Below, piece after piece: positions 15,907 through 25,434 of a stretch of 64,000 nucleotides of DNA (position 1 is the stretch's first letter; every line of letters starts with the position of its first letter). This stretch comes from Demequina sp. NBRC 110057 (GTDB lineage Bacteria; Actinomycetota; Actinomycetes; Actinomycetales; Demequinaceae). The notes under the pieces are model-generated. The model did no database searches and was not told the origin of the DNA. It saw nothing but the letters and a program-made list of their open reading frames with translations. The position numbers and the translations under genes were made by a program. The stretch spans positions 434,001-498,000 of the forward strand of contig NZ_BBRN01000004.1 of NCBI RefSeq assembly GCF_002090175.1. The letters run 5' to 3'.

Positions 15907-17112
15907 ATGGCGACGGGGGACCAGGCGGCAACCGTGCTGTCGAGCGACGCGGCGGGAGACATGCTGTCGACCGCCGTCGCCACCGCGCACCAGACGCTCG
16001 AGTCGTGGCGCCTGGACGCCGTTCACGCGCGGCCGGGGGCCGAGACCTCGGCGACCTACGACGTCACGGTGTCCGGGGAGAGGCAGTACCTCGTCGCCTC
16101 CACCGTGTCCCTGACCGAGGACGAGCGCGCCGCCGTCAAGGCAGTGCGCCTCGAGTCCGACCTCGGCGTGGTGCACGTGTGGCGCCACCCCTCGGACCCG
16201 CGGCTTCCGGGCCTGGCCGATGCCTGCGTCCCCGTCGCGCTCGCCGATAGGCTCGCCCGGGTCGGCATCGGCGAGGCGACGGTCGAGCAGCTCGAGATGC
16301 TCGTCCTGCGGCCTATGCGCAGGGCGGTGCTACGCGCCAACGTCTCGAGCCACGGACTGAGCGGGCGGATCTACATCAAGGTGTTGCGGCCCGATGCCGC
16401 ACGCCAGGTCCTCGCGCGGCATGCCGCGTGCGGGCTGGCCCCCAAGGCGTACGACGCCGGCGACGGCATCGTCGTCATCGAGGGGGCGGCCGGGCGGCCA
16501 CTCACCGAGTACCTGTACCGGCCCGATGCCCCCCGTTACCTCGACCCTGCGGTCCTGGTGGCGGCGCTCGACTCCGTGGGGCCGGGAGCCATGGAGATGG
16601 ACCGCCGACGCAGCGCCGCCGACCTCATCGACACCTACACGGAGGCGGCGGTTAAGACGGGCGCCGATGAGGCGCGGCTTGAAGCCGTACGTACCGCCAT
16701 CCACGCCCTGACGGACGGCGCCGGCGACCTGGGGCCGCTGGTGCCCACCCACGGCGACTTCCACGCGGCGAACGTCTTCGTCGACGGCGGCGACGACGCG
16801 CGCGTCACGGCACTGATCGACCTCGACACGCTCGGCCCCGGGTACCGGGTCGACGACCTCGCCTGCATGCTCGCCCACCTGCACACGCTTCCCACCTTCG
16901 ACGAGCACGGGTACCGCGACGTGCCGGGACTTATCAGGGACGCGACGGCCGACTTCTCGCGCCGGGTCCCGCCCGCGCAGCTGAGGGCGCGTGCGGCAGC
17001 GGTGCTGGTCTCCCTCATGGGCGGGGCTGAACACGAGGGACGCCGCGACAGATGGCTCGCCATCGCCGAGCACCTGGTGGCCGAGGCCCGGCAGATGAGA
17101 GTTCTCTCATAA
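15907..17112 (+). CDS. Aminoglycoside-phosphotransferase-like kinase
   Basis: 401 residues with an APH/choline-kinase-type C-terminal half. VPTHGDFHAANVFVDGG (near 281-297) contains the HGDxHxxN catalytic loop, and LIDLDTLGPGYRVDDLACML (near 308-327) supplies the metal-binding Asp. The ATP lobe is recognisable only weakly around GRIYIKVLRP (155-164). The first 140 residues are not assigned. The substrate is unknown; a small metabolite is as likely as an antibiotic, and resistance should not be inferred. The start lacks a convincing ribosome site. It stands between the methyltransferase and the repeat protein. Confidence 0.75.
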   Translation: MATGDQAATVLSSDAAGDMLSTAVATAHQTLESWRLDAVHARPGAETSATYDVTVSGERQYLVASTVSLTEDERAAVKAVRLESDLGVVHVWRHPSDPRLPGLADACVPVALADRLARVGIGEATVEQLEMLVLRPMRRAVLRANVSSHGLSGRIYIKVLRPDAARQVLARHAACGLAPKAYDAGDGIVVIEGAAGRPLTEYLYRPDAPRYLDPAVLVAALDSVGPGAMEMDRRRSAADLIDTYTEAAVKTGADEARLEAVRTAIHALTDGAGDLGPLVPTHGDFHAANVFVDGGDDARVTALIDLDTLGPGYRVDDLACMLAHLHTLPTFDEHGYRDVPGLIRDATADFSRRVPPAQLRARAAAVLVSLMGGAEHEGRRDRWLAIAEHLVAEARQMRVLS

Positions 17113-17198
17113 CCCTCTCCTGAGCCTCTCACCTCGGTGCAGCACAGTGATTCCTGTTCGACGGGTTCGCCGTCGTCGGGAGTCAAGGAGAACGCATC

Positions 17199-17813
17199 AT
17201 GCAGATCAACCGCCGAGCCCTCTGGATCACCGCCGGCACCCTCGGAGTCGTGGCCGTCGGGACGGGGATGGCCGTGGCAGACAGCGCCATCAACCCCAGC
17301 GCCGACGAGTCGCCCTACGAGGAGACCGCCGGCACCCAGACGCCCACGTCCGGTCCCGTCGTGTCCGTGTCCGACGCCCCGGTCGTCATGGTCAGCAAGG
17401 CGACCGCGCCCACCGCCGCCTCGGCGGCCGACGCCTCGACCTCGTCCTCGACGACCTCGTCCTCGACGACCTCGTCGTCGACGCCCTCGCAGTCGACGAC
17501 CTCCCACCAGGAGGCCGCCTCGACGCCCTCACAGGACACCGCCGTGTCGCCCGTCCAGTCGGCCAGGTCCGCCGTGAGCACCGTCACGCCCGTGACCCCG
17601 GTGTCCGTGGTCTCGGTCCAGACCACGCAGTCGCCCGTCACCCCGCAGTCCACCAAGACGCCGGTGAGCCCCGTGTCCACGAAGTCGCCGGTGACGCCGC
17701 AGTCGGCCAAGACCGCCGTCAGCCCGGTCTCCGCCAAGACGCCGGTGAGCCCGGTGTCGACGCAGTCGCCCGTGACGCCGCAGTCGGCGCCCTCCGCACA
17801 GTCAGCCAACTAA
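17199..17813 (+). CDS. Secreted Ser/Thr/Pro-rich repeat protein
   Basis: 204 residues. The N-terminus MQINRRALWITAGTLGVVAV is a signal peptide or membrane anchor with probable cleavage after GMAVA. The mature part is disordered: a Ser/Thr run (about 77-105), then from about 146 on near-tandem copies of TPVSPVS alternating with SPVTPQS, about 8-10 residues each. No LPXTG motif or charged tail is seen. Such sequence suits a cell-wall-spanning or glycosylated stalk. The ATG follows AAGGAG. It faces a two-component system that ends 16 bases away; a regulatory link is possible but unproven. Confidence 0.8.
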   Translation: MQINRRALWITAGTLGVVAVGTGMAVADSAINPSADESPYEETAGTQTPTSGPVVSVSDAPVVMVSKATAPTAASAADASTSSSTTSSSTTSSSTPSQSTTSHQEAASTPSQDTAVSPVQSARSAVSTVTPVTPVSVVSVQTTQSPVTPQSTKTPVSPVSTKSPVTPQSAKTAVSPVSAKTPVSPVSTQSPVTPQSAPSAQSAN

Positions 17814-17829
17814 TCGTTCTCGGCGTGGG

Positions 17830-18495
17830 CTACGCCACCATGCGGTAGCCCACGCCCCTGACCGTCTCGATGCGCCCGGCGCCGAGCTTGCCGCGCAGGT
17901 AGCGGACGTAGACGTCCACCACGTTGGAGCCCGGGTCGAAGTCGTAGCCCCACACGCGGGACAGCAACTGCTCCCGGCTCAGCGCCCTCCCCGCGTGGGA
18001 CATGAGCGCCTCGGCGAGGGCGAACTCTCGCGCGGACAGGTCGACCTCCGCGCCGGCCACCGTGACTCGCCTCGTCAGCGGGTCGAGCGACACGTCCGCG
18101 CACGTGAGTGCCACCGGCCCCACCGCGGGGGTCACGGGAGACCGCAGGCGCAGCCGAATGCGCGCGAGGAGTTCCTCGAAGCGGAAAGGCTTGGCGAGGT
18201 AGTCGTCGGCCCCGCCCTCGAGGCTCCCCACGGACGCCTCGAGCGTGGTGCGCGCCGTCAGCACGATGACGGGCAGGTCGTTTCCCGAGCCTCGCAGCCG
18301 CTCCAGAACGTCCATCCCGTCCATGTCGGGAAGTCCGAGGTCGAGGACGATGAGCTCGAAGTCGCCCGTCATCGCGCGCTCGTAGCCGGCCGAGCCGGTC
18401 GCCTCGTGGGTGCTCGTGAAGCCCGCGGCCTTCAGCCCCTTGGTGATGAAGGAGGCGATGCGGTCCTCGTCCTCGATGATCAGGATCTGGCTCAT
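17830..18495 (-). CDS. OmpR/PhoB-family response regulator
   Basis: 221 residues. Receiver domain 1-115 with acidic pair EDED near 8-11, phosphoacceptor Asp in LIVLDLGLPDMDGMDV (Asp52), Thr in LTARTT and Lys in DDYLAKPFRFEEL. The C-terminal winged helix (about 125-221) ends VDVYVRYLRGKLGAGRIETV and RGVGYRM, typical of OmpR. Its ATG overlaps the kinase stop (ATGA), so kinase and regulator are coupled, with the kinase gene first. Confidence 0.96.
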   Translation of the reverse strand: MSQILIIEDEDRIASFITKGLKAAGFTSTHEATGSAGYERAMTGDFELIVLDLGLPDMDGMDVLERLRGSGNDLPVIVLTARTTLEASVGSLEGGADDYLAKPFRFEELLARIRLRLRSPVTPAVGPVALTCADVSLDPLTRRVTVAGAEVDLSAREFALAEALMSHAGRALSREQLLSRVWGYDFDPGSNVVDVYVRYLRGKLGAGRIETVRGVGYRMVA

Positions 18496-19967
18496 GACTC
18501 GGGGGCCTCCTGGCCTCGTGAGGGATGGGGAAGGGACAGGGTGAAGGTGGACCCCGCGCCGGGGACGGAGGCGAGGTCGACGTGGCCGGCGTGTCCGCGT
18601 GCGATCGCCACGACGATGGACAGCCCTAGCCCCGAACCATCGCGGCGCGAGGAGTGCGCCTGTCCGAAGCGGTCGAAGATGCGCTCGCGGTCCTCATCGG
18701 CGACGCCCACACCCTCGTCGGACACCCACAGTTCGAGGCGCCCCTCGCGGACGCGCGACCCCAGCGAGACGCGCGAGCCCTCGTCGGAGAAGCGGACGGC
18801 ATTGGACGCGAGCTGGAGCCACGCCTGCGTGACGCGATCGCGGTCAAGGTTGGCCACCGCATCGGCCGCCTCGTCGAGCTCCCACGTCCGCGGCCCGAGC
18901 GCCGCCGCCTTGTCCAGGACCGACAGCGTGAGGTCGCGCACGTCCACGGGGGCGGTGGTGACGAAGTCGGGCCGGTCGGCCTTGGCCAGGGTCAACAGGT
19001 CCTCGACGAGCGCCGTCATCCTGTCGAGTTCCTCGAGGCTGAGGTCCCGCACCTCGCGGGCGTCGCCGGGGTCGTCGGCGTCCATGAGCTCGAGGTGCCC
19101 GCGCACCACCGTGATGGGGGTCCGCAGCTCGTGGCTCACGTCGTTCAGCAGCGCCGTCTGCGACTCGAAGGCCGCCTCGAGGCGGTCGAGCATCGTGTTG
19201 ACGGAGCGGGCCATGTCGGAGACGTCGTCGGCTCCCGTGACGGTCACGCGTTCCGTCAGGTCCTCGCGGCCGATGCGCTGGGCGGCCTCGGCGAGCGCGC
19301 CCACCGGGCGCAGAAGCCGCCCGGCGAGCAGCCACGCCAGCGCGCCCACGGCGACGAAGGCCCCCGCGGCCACGAGGGCGTAGATGCGAAACGCCCGGTG
19401 AAGGAGCCCCAGCTCTGCGTTGACGTCGTAGGCGAGCACCTGCGCCGCGACCGGGACCGCACCGGTGCCCGCGGCGCCCACGACGAGCCCGCCGTCCTCG
19501 GACTGGCGTGCGGGTGCCACGGCAACCAGGTAGTCGGCCGTGGGCGTGCTGAGGGACGTGTAGACGATGGCGTCGCCCTCGGTGAGGGGGGACACGGCGT
19601 CGAGGAACGCCTGGTCGTCGGCCAGGGGAGTCTGCGCGTCGCGAGACACCCACTCGAGCGAGCCGTCGAGGAACCCCACCACGCCCTCGTTGGTATCGGG
19701 GACGTTGCGCTCCATCGACGTGCGCACGGCCGCGCCCGGGTCGGTGAACGGCTCGCCGGTGACGGGATCGACGCCCTCCTCGGCCAGCACCACGAACTCC
19801 TGGAGGTCGCTCACCAGGTCGGCGTGCATGCGATCCCGCTCCGCATCGTCGAGCACCGCGAGGGCCACGAGACCGGCGAGCGCGAGCGCCAGGCCGGTGA
19901 GCGCGAGCACCGCGAGGCCAATGCGTGCCCGCACCGACACCCTGCCGAGGCGTTGACTGAGTCTCAC
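18492..19967 (-). CDS. Membrane sensor histidine kinase
   Basis: 491 residues. TM1 at about 14-38, an extracellular sensor region of about 125 residues without recognisable fold, TM2 near 165-190, HAMP domain, then the H-box LLNDVSHELRTPITVVRGHL, N-box LQLASNAVRFSD, and ATP lid DGSGLGLSIV. Start: GTG preceded by GGAG, giving MRLSQRLGRVSVRARIG. A longer frame lacks similarity and has no ribosome site. It is cotranscribed with the response regulator. The signal is unknown. Confidence 0.93.
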   Translation of the reverse strand: MRLSQRLGRVSVRARIGLAVLALTGLALALAGLVALAVLDDAERDRMHADLVSDLQEFVVLAEEGVDPVTGEPFTDPGAAVRTSMERNVPDTNEGVVGFLDGSLEWVSRDAQTPLADDQAFLDAVSPLTEGDAIVYTSLSTPTADYLVAVAPARQSEDGGLVVGAAGTGAVPVAAQVLAYDVNAELGLLHRAFRIYALVAAGAFVAVGALAWLLAGRLLRPVGALAEAAQRIGREDLTERVTVTGADDVSDMARSVNTMLDRLEAAFESQTALLNDVSHELRTPITVVRGHLELMDADDPGDAREVRDLSLEELDRMTALVEDLLTLAKADRPDFVTTAPVDVRDLTLSVLDKAAALGPRTWELDEAADAVANLDRDRVTQAWLQLASNAVRFSDEGSRVSLGSRVREGRLELWVSDEGVGVADEDRERIFDRFGQAHSSRRDGSGLGLSIVVAIARGHAGHVDLASVPGAGSTFTLSLPHPSRGQEAPES

Positions 19968-20074
19968 GGGCGTCTCCGGGGTCGAGGTACGCCCACGGTA
20001 GCCGCTGACGGGCGCGGATCGGGGGAACCCCTGCCAGCGACATCGGCCGAACGAAGGTGCCTCAGACCCACGCG

Positions 20075-20100
20075 GGTCGGTAGCATCGGGGGGACCGACC
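20075..20100 (+). promoter_or_regulatory. thrS promoter: inverted repeat around a -10 box
   Basis: GGTCGG (20075-20080) and CCGACC (20095-20100) flank TAGCAT (20081-20086), a -10-like hexamer about 60 bases before the thrS start. A further hairpin GCGCGC/GCGCGC lies at 20101-20118. No T-box features were seen. Confidence 0.4.
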
Positions 20101-20143
20101 GCGCGCTGCCATGCGCGCACGACCCCTCACAAGGAGACCCCTG

Positions 20144-22135
20144 GTGCCCAGCCTGCATGCAACCATCGACGGCGACGAGCGAGAGCTGACCGCCGGCACG
20201 ACGGGCACCGACCTCTACGGCGAGCGCCGCGATGTGATCGTGATGCGGGTTGACGGCGCGCTGTGGGACCTGGCTCGCGAGGTTCCCGCGGGGGCGACCG
20301 TCGAGGCCGTGACCATCGCGGAGCCCGACGGCCTCATGGTCCTGCGTCACTCGACCGCCCACGTCCTCGCGCAGGCGGTTCAGCAGGTCAACCCCGACGC
20401 GAAGCTGGGCGTGGGCCCGCCCGTCGAGAACGGCTTCTACTACGACTTCGATGTCGAGACGCCCTTCACCCCCGAGGACCTGAAGAAGTTCGAGAAGGCG
20501 ATGCAGCGCATCGTTAAGGAGGGCCAGTCCTTCGTGCGCCGCGAGGTCACCCGCGACGAGGCGCTCGCGGAACTCGCCCACGAGCCCTACAAGTGCGAGC
20601 TGCTGACCCACGACACCGAGGGCGCCGAGGGCGCGTCGGTGGAGATCGGCGAGGGCGACATCACCATCTACGACAACGTGCGCCGCAACGGCGAGCGCGC
20701 GTGGGGCGACCTGTGCCGCGGCCCGCACGTGCCCAGCACCAAGGTGCTCGCGAACGGCTGGTCGCTCATGCGTTCGGCCGCCGCGTACTGGAAGGGCAAC
20801 GAGAAGAACCCCCAGCTGCAGCGCGTCTACGGCACCGCCTGGCCCACCAAGGAGGAGCTCACCGCGTACAAGGAGCGCCTCGCCGAGGCCGAGCGTCGCG
20901 ACCACCGCAAGCTGGGCACCGAGCTCGACCTGTTCTCCTTCCCCGACGCGATCGGCTCCGGCCTCGCCGTGTTCCACCCCAAGGGCGGCATCATCCGCAC
21001 CGAGATGGAGGAGTACTCGCGCCGCCGGCACATCGAGGAGGGCTACGAGTTCGTGGTCACGCCTCACGCCACCAAGTCGCGCCTGTACGAGATCTCCGGC
21101 CACCTCGACTGGTACGCGGACGGCATGTACCCGCCCATGCACCTCGACGAGGAGCGCGACTCCGCGGGCAACGTCACCAAGCAGGGCCAGGACTACTACC
21201 TGAAGCCCATGAACTGCCCCATGCACAACCTGATCTTCGACGCCCGCGGTCGCTCGTACCGCGAGCTGCCGCTGCGCATGTTCGAGTTCGGCACCGTGTA
21301 CCGCTACGAGAAGTCGGGCGTGGTGCACGGCCTCACCCGTGCCCGCGGCTTCACTCAGGACGACGCGCACATCTACTGCACGCGTGACCAGATGAAGGAT
21401 GAGCTCACCAAGACCCTCGACTTCGTGCTGGGCCTGCTGAAGGACTACGGCCTCGAGGACTTTTACCTGGAGCTGTCGACCAAGAACCCCGAGAAGTCCG
21501 TGGGCGACGACGACATCTGGGAGGAGGCCACCGACACCCTTCGCGAGGTGGCCGAGGCCTCCGGGCTCGAGCTCGTTCCCGACCCGGGCGGCGCCGCGTT
21601 CTACGGCCCCAAGATCTCGGTTCAGACCCGCGACGCCATCGGCCGCTCGTGGCAGATGTCGACTATCCAGCTCGACTTCAACCTTCCCGAGCGCTTCGAG
21701 CTCGAGTACACGGCCCCCGACAACACCCGTCAGCGCCCCGTGATGATTCACCGCGCGCTGTTCGGCTCGATCGAGCGCTTCTTCGCGATCCTCACCGAGC
21801 ACTACGCGGGAGCCTTCCCCGTGTGGCTGTCGCCCGTCCAGGTGCGCGCGATCCCCGTGGCCGAGGCCTTCAACGACTACATGGCCGATGTCGTGGCGCA
21901 GCTGAAGGCGGCCGGCATCCGCGTGGAGCTCGACGACTCCGACGAGCGTTTCCCCAAGAAGATCCGCACCGCGTCCAAGGACAAGATTCCCTTCACGCTC
22001 ATCGCCGGCGGCGACGACGCTGAGGCTGGCGCCGTGTCGTTCCGCTTCCGCGACGGTAGCCAGGACAACGGCGTGCCGGTGGCCGATGCCGTGGCGCGGA
22101 TCGTCGAGGCAGTGCGCACCAAGGCGCAGGTGTAG
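20144..22135 (+). CDS. thrS: Threonine--tRNA ligase
   Basis: Class II synthetase of 663 residues. An N-terminal TGS domain (1-60), the editing domain with [14 protein letters not shown] (His pair), then the catalytic core: [12 protein letters not shown] with a zinc cysteine, motif 2 [20 protein letters not shown], and [14 protein letters not shown] as motif 3. The C-terminal anticodon domain begins near 570. The start is GTG with AAGGAG 7 bases upstream. An in-frame ATG further upstream is rejected because it adds residues before the TGS fold. It heads the thrS-HIT-PIP synthase-acyltransferase-pimA unit. Confidence 0.97.
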   Translation: MPSLHATIDGDERELTAGTTGTDLYGERRDVIVMRVDGALWDLAREVPAGATVEAVTIAEPDGLMVLRHSTAHVLAQAVQQVNPDAKLGVGPPVENGFYYDFDVETPFTPEDLKKFEKAMQRIVKEGQSFVRREVTRDEALAELAHEPYKCELLTHDTEGAEGASVEIGEGDITIYDNVRRNGERAWGDLCRGPHVPSTKVLANGWSLMRSAAAYWKGNEKNPQLQRVYGTAWPTKEELTAYKERLAEAERRDHRKLGTELDLFSFPDAIGSGLAVFHPKGGIIRTEMEEYSRRRHIEEGYEFVVTPHATKSRLYEISGHLDWYADGMYPPMHLDEERDSAGNVTKQGQDYYLKPMNCPMHNLIFDARGRSYRELPLRMFEFGTVYRYEKSGVVHGLTRARGFTQDDAHIYCTRDQMKDELTKTLDFVLGLLKDYGLEDFYLELSTKNPEKSVGDDDIWEEATDTLREVAEASGLELVPDPGGAAFYGPKISVQTRDAIGRSWQMSTIQLDFNLPERFELEYTAPDNTRQRPVMIHRALFGSIERFFAILTEHYAGAFPVWLSPVQVRAIPVAEAFNDYMADVVAQLKAAGIRVELDDSDERFPKKIRTASKDKIPFTLIAGGDDAEAGAVSFRFRDGSQDNGVPVADAVARIVEAVRTKAQV

Positions 22136-22138
22136 CCC

Positions 22139-22690
22139 GTGGCGGACATCGTCGACGGCCACATGATGGGGGGCGAACCCGACGGGTTCGAGCGCCTGTG
22201 GACGCCCCACCGGATGGCATACATCGAGGACGGCAAGGACCGCAAGGCGTACGAGGGCCGTCACGACTGCCCCCTGTGCGCCAAGGTGGAGATGCCGGAC
22301 CGTGAGGCGCTCGTGGTGCACCGCGGCGAGCACTGCTACGTGGTGCTGAACCTCTACCCGTACAACCCCGGCCACCTGATGGTCTGCCCGTTCCGCCACG
22401 TCGGCTGGTACACGGACGCCACGGACGCCGAGCGCGACGAGATGGGCGTGCTCACCCAGCAGGCGATGCGCGTGCTGTCGTCGGTGTCGGGGACGCAGGG
22501 CTTCAACATCGGCATGAACCAGGGCGCCATCGGTGGCGCGGGAATCTCCGAGCACCTCCACCAGCACGTGGTGCCGCGGTGGATGGGCGACTCGAACTTC
22601 CTGCCCATCATCGGAGCCACCAAGGCGCTTCCCGAGCTGCTCGACGACACGTGGGCGAAGGTTTCCGCCGCGTGGGGCGAGGTGGCCTGA
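22139..22690 (+). CDS. HIT-domain protein, Ap4A phosphorylase type
   Basis: 183 residues, histidine-triad nucleotide hydrolase/transferase. The active site is EHLHQHVVPRW (near 139-149). A CPLCAKVE cysteine pair lies at about 44-51. The N-terminal FERLWTPHRMAYIEDG is typical of the actinobacterial form; the mycobacterial homologue in the same gene context acts on Ap4A. GTG start 3 bases after the thrS stop. The stop overlaps the next start (TGATG). Confidence 0.9.
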   Translation: MADIVDGHMMGGEPDGFERLWTPHRMAYIEDGKDRKAYEGRHDCPLCAKVEMPDREALVVHRGEHCYVVLNLYPYNPGHLMVCPFRHVGWYTDATDAERDEMGVLTQQAMRVLSSVSGTQGFNIGMNQGAIGGAGISEHLHQHVVPRWMGDSNFLPIIGATKALPELLDDTWAKVSAAWGEVA

Positions 22691-23367
22691 TGCTCGGTTG
22701 GCTCCGCCCCTTCATGGGCCGGCTGTGGGCCGCGCCCGCCAAGGGCCTCCTGCGCCTCGGCGTGCACCCCAACGCGGTGACGATCATCGGCACCATCGGC
22801 GTCGTGTTCGGCGCGTGCTTCTTCTTCCCGAAGGGCGGCGTCTGGCTGTTCTGGGGCGTCATGTTCATCACGTTTTTCGTGGTGACGGACATGCTCGACG
22901 GCACCATGGCGCGCCTGTCGGGCAAGACCAGCCGCCTGGGCGCCTACCTCGACTCGACGCTCGACCGGGTGGCCGATGCGGCGATCTTCGGCGCTCTCGT
23001 GTGGACCTTCAGGGTGGACGAGCCGGCGACGGCCATGGCCGCGCTGCTATGCCTGACGCTCGGCTCCTTCGTTCCCTACGCGCGCGCCAGGGCCGAGGGC
23101 CTCGGCATCGACGCCAAGGGTGGCATCGCCGAGCGCTCCGACCGCCTCGTCATCGGCCTCACCGCCACCGGGCTCGTGGGGCTCGGCCTGCCCCTGGTGG
23201 TCCTCACGGTGGTGCTATACCTTCTCGCCGCCGCCGCGGCGATCACAGTCGTTCAGCGCACGCTCGTCGTCATGCGCGAGAACGCGCGCGACCACCGGCT
23301 CGAGGCGGCCGATGCCCCGGCAGCCCCCGCCGCCGAGCCCGCCGAGGGTGACGCGACAACTCGATGA
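22690..23367 (+). CDS. pgsA: CDP-alcohol phosphatidyltransferase, probable phosphatidylinositol phosphate synthase
   Basis: Integral membrane enzyme of 225 residues with about six helices. The diagnostic motif D-x2-DG-x2-AR-x8-G-x3-D-x3-D is intact: DMLDGTMAR (about 77-85) followed by GAYLDSTLDR. In actinobacteria with this neighbourhood the enzyme joins CDP-diacylglycerol and inositol 1-phosphate to form PIP, the precursor of PI and PI mannosides. The assignment over phosphatidylglycerophosphate synthase rests on the adjacent acyltransferase and pimA. Overlapping starts and stops on both sides indicate one operon. Confidence 0.85.
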   Translation: MLGWLRPFMGRLWAAPAKGLLRLGVHPNAVTIIGTIGVVFGACFFFPKGGVWLFWGVMFITFFVVTDMLDGTMARLSGKTSRLGAYLDSTLDRVADAAIFGALVWTFRVDEPATAMAALLCLTLGSFVPYARARAEGLGIDAKGGIAERSDRLVIGLTATGLVGLGLPLVVLTVVLYLLAAAAAITVVQRTLVVMRENARDHRLEAADAPAAPAAEPAEGDATTR

Positions 23368-24260
23368 ATGCGCTGCTGACCGCCTGGCGAGTCTCGCGCG
23401 TGCTGCCCGTGGCCGCCGTGCGGGTACTCGCCGCCGCCGGAGCGACCCTTGCCTGGCATCGGCCCGGTCAGGCGGTCCGGAGGCTCGAGGAGAATCTGCA
23501 CCGCGTGACCCGGCTCGAGGGCGAGGATCTCAGGGCGCTGTCCAAGGCGTCGCTGAAGTCGGTCTCGCGCTATTACGCCGAGGCGCTCACCCTCGACCGC
23601 TTCTCGGCTTCCGAGGTGGAAGCACGCGTGCGGCTCGAGGGCTACGAGCCCGTCAGCGAGCTTCTCGAGACGACGTCGACCGGCGTCGTGGCGGTGCTGT
23701 CCCACAGCGGCAACTGGGACCTTGTCGGGGCCTACGCCTCCCCGCGGATCATCCCCGTCACGGCCGTGGCTGAGGTGCTGAAGCCTCGCGAGATGTACGA
23801 CCGCTTCGTGGCGATGCGCGAGGACGTCGGCATTCACGTGCTCGGCCACGAGGGAGGGTCCACGTTCCGTGAACTCATCCGCATCGCCAAGCGCGAGAGG
23901 ACGCTCATCTGCCTGCTGTCCGACCGCGACCTGTCGGGCTCCGGCATCGAGGTCGAGATGTGGGGACACGGCGTCAAGGTGGCCCCGGGACCCGCGGCGC
24001 TCGCCGTCGCCACCGGCGCCCCCGTGGTGCCGGTACACGTGCGCTACGAGCGGCTCACCGGAGCGCGCCGTCGCGCCGCCGGCTCCCCCTGGGGAGTGGT
24101 GCTGGCCTTCGGCCCCGCCATCGACCCCACGAGCTTCGACGGCGAGCGCGACGCGCGCGTCGCGGCGCTGAGCCAGGAGTGGGCCGCCTGGATGGCCAGG
24201 AAGATTGCCGAGGCCCCCGAGGACTGGCACATGCTTCAGCGATTCGGGTGGACGTCATGA
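23364..24260 (+). CDS. Phosphatidylinositol mannoside acyltransferase (PatA-like)
   Basis: 298-residue acyltransferase of the LpxL/HtrB-like superfamily. The active-site motif HSGNWD is in VAVLSHSGNWDLVGAY (near 111-126), with a following GHEGGSTFREL and the substrate stretch GPAALAVATGAPVVPVHV. In mycobacteria the protein encoded between PIP synthase and PimA acylates the mannose of PIM1/PIM2 on the inner face of the membrane. Starts by ATGA overlap with the PIP synthase gene and ends by ATGA overlap with pimA. Confidence 0.88.
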   Translation: MNALLTAWRVSRVLPVAAVRVLAAAGATLAWHRPGQAVRRLEENLHRVTRLEGEDLRALSKASLKSVSRYYAEALTLDRFSASEVEARVRLEGYEPVSELLETTSTGVVAVLSHSGNWDLVGAYASPRIIPVTAVAEVLKPREMYDRFVAMREDVGIHVLGHEGGSTFRELIRIAKRERTLICLLSDRDLSGSGIEVEMWGHGVKVAPGPAALAVATGAPVVPVHVRYERLTGARRRAAGSPWGVVLAFGPAIDPTSFDGERDARVAALSQEWAAWMARKIAEAPEDWHMLQRFGWTS

Positions 24261-25387
24261 GGATCGGCATCGTCTGCCCGTACAGCTTCGACCGTCCCGG
24301 CGGCGTGCAGCTGCACATCATGGACCTTGCCGAGGTGCTCCTGGAGCGCGGGCACGAGGTGTCCGTGATTGCGCCCGGCTCGCCCGGCACTGCCGTTCCG
24401 GATTACGTGTCGATCGCGGGCAAGTCGATTCCCGTCCACTACAACGGCTCCGTCGCGCGCATCAAGTTCGGCCCCATCGCCGCGGCCCGGGTCCGCATCT
24501 GGCTGCGCGACGGCAACTTCGACGTGGTGCACCTGCACGAGCCGGGCACGATGTCGCTGTCCGTGATCGCGATGTGGGCAAGGCTGGGCCCCACCGTCGC
24601 GACCTTCCACACGTCGAACGACCATTCGCGCGCCATGCGCATCGCGAAGCCGTTCATCAAGCCCGGCTACGAGGAGCTCGACGCGCGGATCGCAGTGTCG
24701 CCCTCGGCCGACCGCACCGTGAAGGAGCACCTGGGCGTCGCCGCCACGCACATCATCCCCAACGGCGTGGACACCGAGGAGTACGTGGTCGCCGATCCCC
24801 GCAGCGAGTGGAGGGGCACCCGCCACGCGCCGACGATCGGGATCCTGGGCCGCATGGACGAGCCGCGCAAGGGTCTCGAGGAGTACCTGAACGCGATTCC
24901 CCACGTGCGAGCGCGGTACCCGCGCGCCAGGTTCCTCGTGGCCGGACGCTTCTCGGACCGCGTCGCCGCCCGCGCCGCCCGCGCGGGAGCGGAGGTCATC
25001 GGCGAGCTCGACGAGGGGATGAAGGCCCGCTTCATGGCCTCCGTCGACGTCTACTGCGCGCCCAACACCGGGGGAGAGAGCTTCGGCATCGTCCTCGTGG
25101 AGGCGATGGCCGCGGGAGCCGCGGTCGTCGCCAGCGACCTGGTCGCCTTCCGTGACGTGGCGACCGACGGCGACGGGGAGGTGGGCGCCGCCCTGCACAC
25201 GGTGGGCGACTCCGTGGAGCTCGCCGCCCGCGTGAACGCCCTTCTCGACGACCCCGCTGCGCGCGCCGTGCTGGCCGACAGGGGCCAGCAGCGGGCGCTC
25301 ACGTTCGACTGGCAACAGGTCGCGCCGCGCATCGAAGCGACCTACCGCGACGCCATTAGACTGGACGCGGAACTGTTCCCCGCGTAG
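24257..25387 (+). CDS. pimA: Phosphatidylinositol alpha-mannosyltransferase PimA
   Basis: GT4 glycosyltransferase of 376 residues that adds the first mannose from GDP-mannose to phosphatidylinositol on the cytosolic membrane face. Motifs: [20 protein letters not shown] near the N-terminus with the glycine-rich loop, [23 protein letters not shown], and the donor-site EX7E in [20 protein letters not shown] (about 273-292). The flanking acyltransferase and PIP synthase genes support PimA over other GT4 enzymes. Confidence 0.93.
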   Translation: MRIGIVCPYSFDRPGGVQLHIMDLAEVLLERGHEVSVIAPGSPGTAVPDYVSIAGKSIPVHYNGSVARIKFGPIAAARVRIWLRDGNFDVVHLHEPGTMSLSVIAMWARLGPTVATFHTSNDHSRAMRIAKPFIKPGYEELDARIAVSPSADRTVKEHLGVAATHIIPNGVDTEEYVVADPRSEWRGTRHAPTIGILGRMDEPRKGLEEYLNAIPHVRARYPRARFLVAGRFSDRVAARAARAGAEVIGELDEGMKARFMASVDVYCAPNTGGESFGIVLVEAMAAGAAVVASDLVAFRDVATDGDGEVGAALHTVGDSVELAARVNALLDDPAARAVLADRGQQRALTFDWQQVAPRIEATYRDAIRLDAELFPA

Positions 25388-25434
25388 GGGCCCAGCACAC
25401 CTCCGCACCCCGAGAAGCTAAGGAAGCATCAGGC

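Noticed and set aside
15907..17112. Antibiotic-resistance phosphotransferase
   Set aside because: Only the general kinase motifs are present and no resistance context exists, so a resistance call is not supported.
17315..17809. Antisense frame with Thr/Val/Gly-Cys repeats opposite the surface protein
   Set aside because: The repeats are just the reverse complement of the TPVSPVS units. The plus-strand frame has a signal peptide and a good ribosome site.
17640..17810. CRISPR-like short repeats
   Set aside because: Units are contiguous, in frame and code for Ser/Thr/Pro repeats, with no unique spacers.
20041..20143. T-box riboswitch before thrS
   Set aside because: No conserved T-box sequence or specifier stem; the leader is too short.
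19964..22567. 867-codon frame antisense to thrS
   Set aside because: Shadow of thrS codons; no domain visible and no ribosome site.
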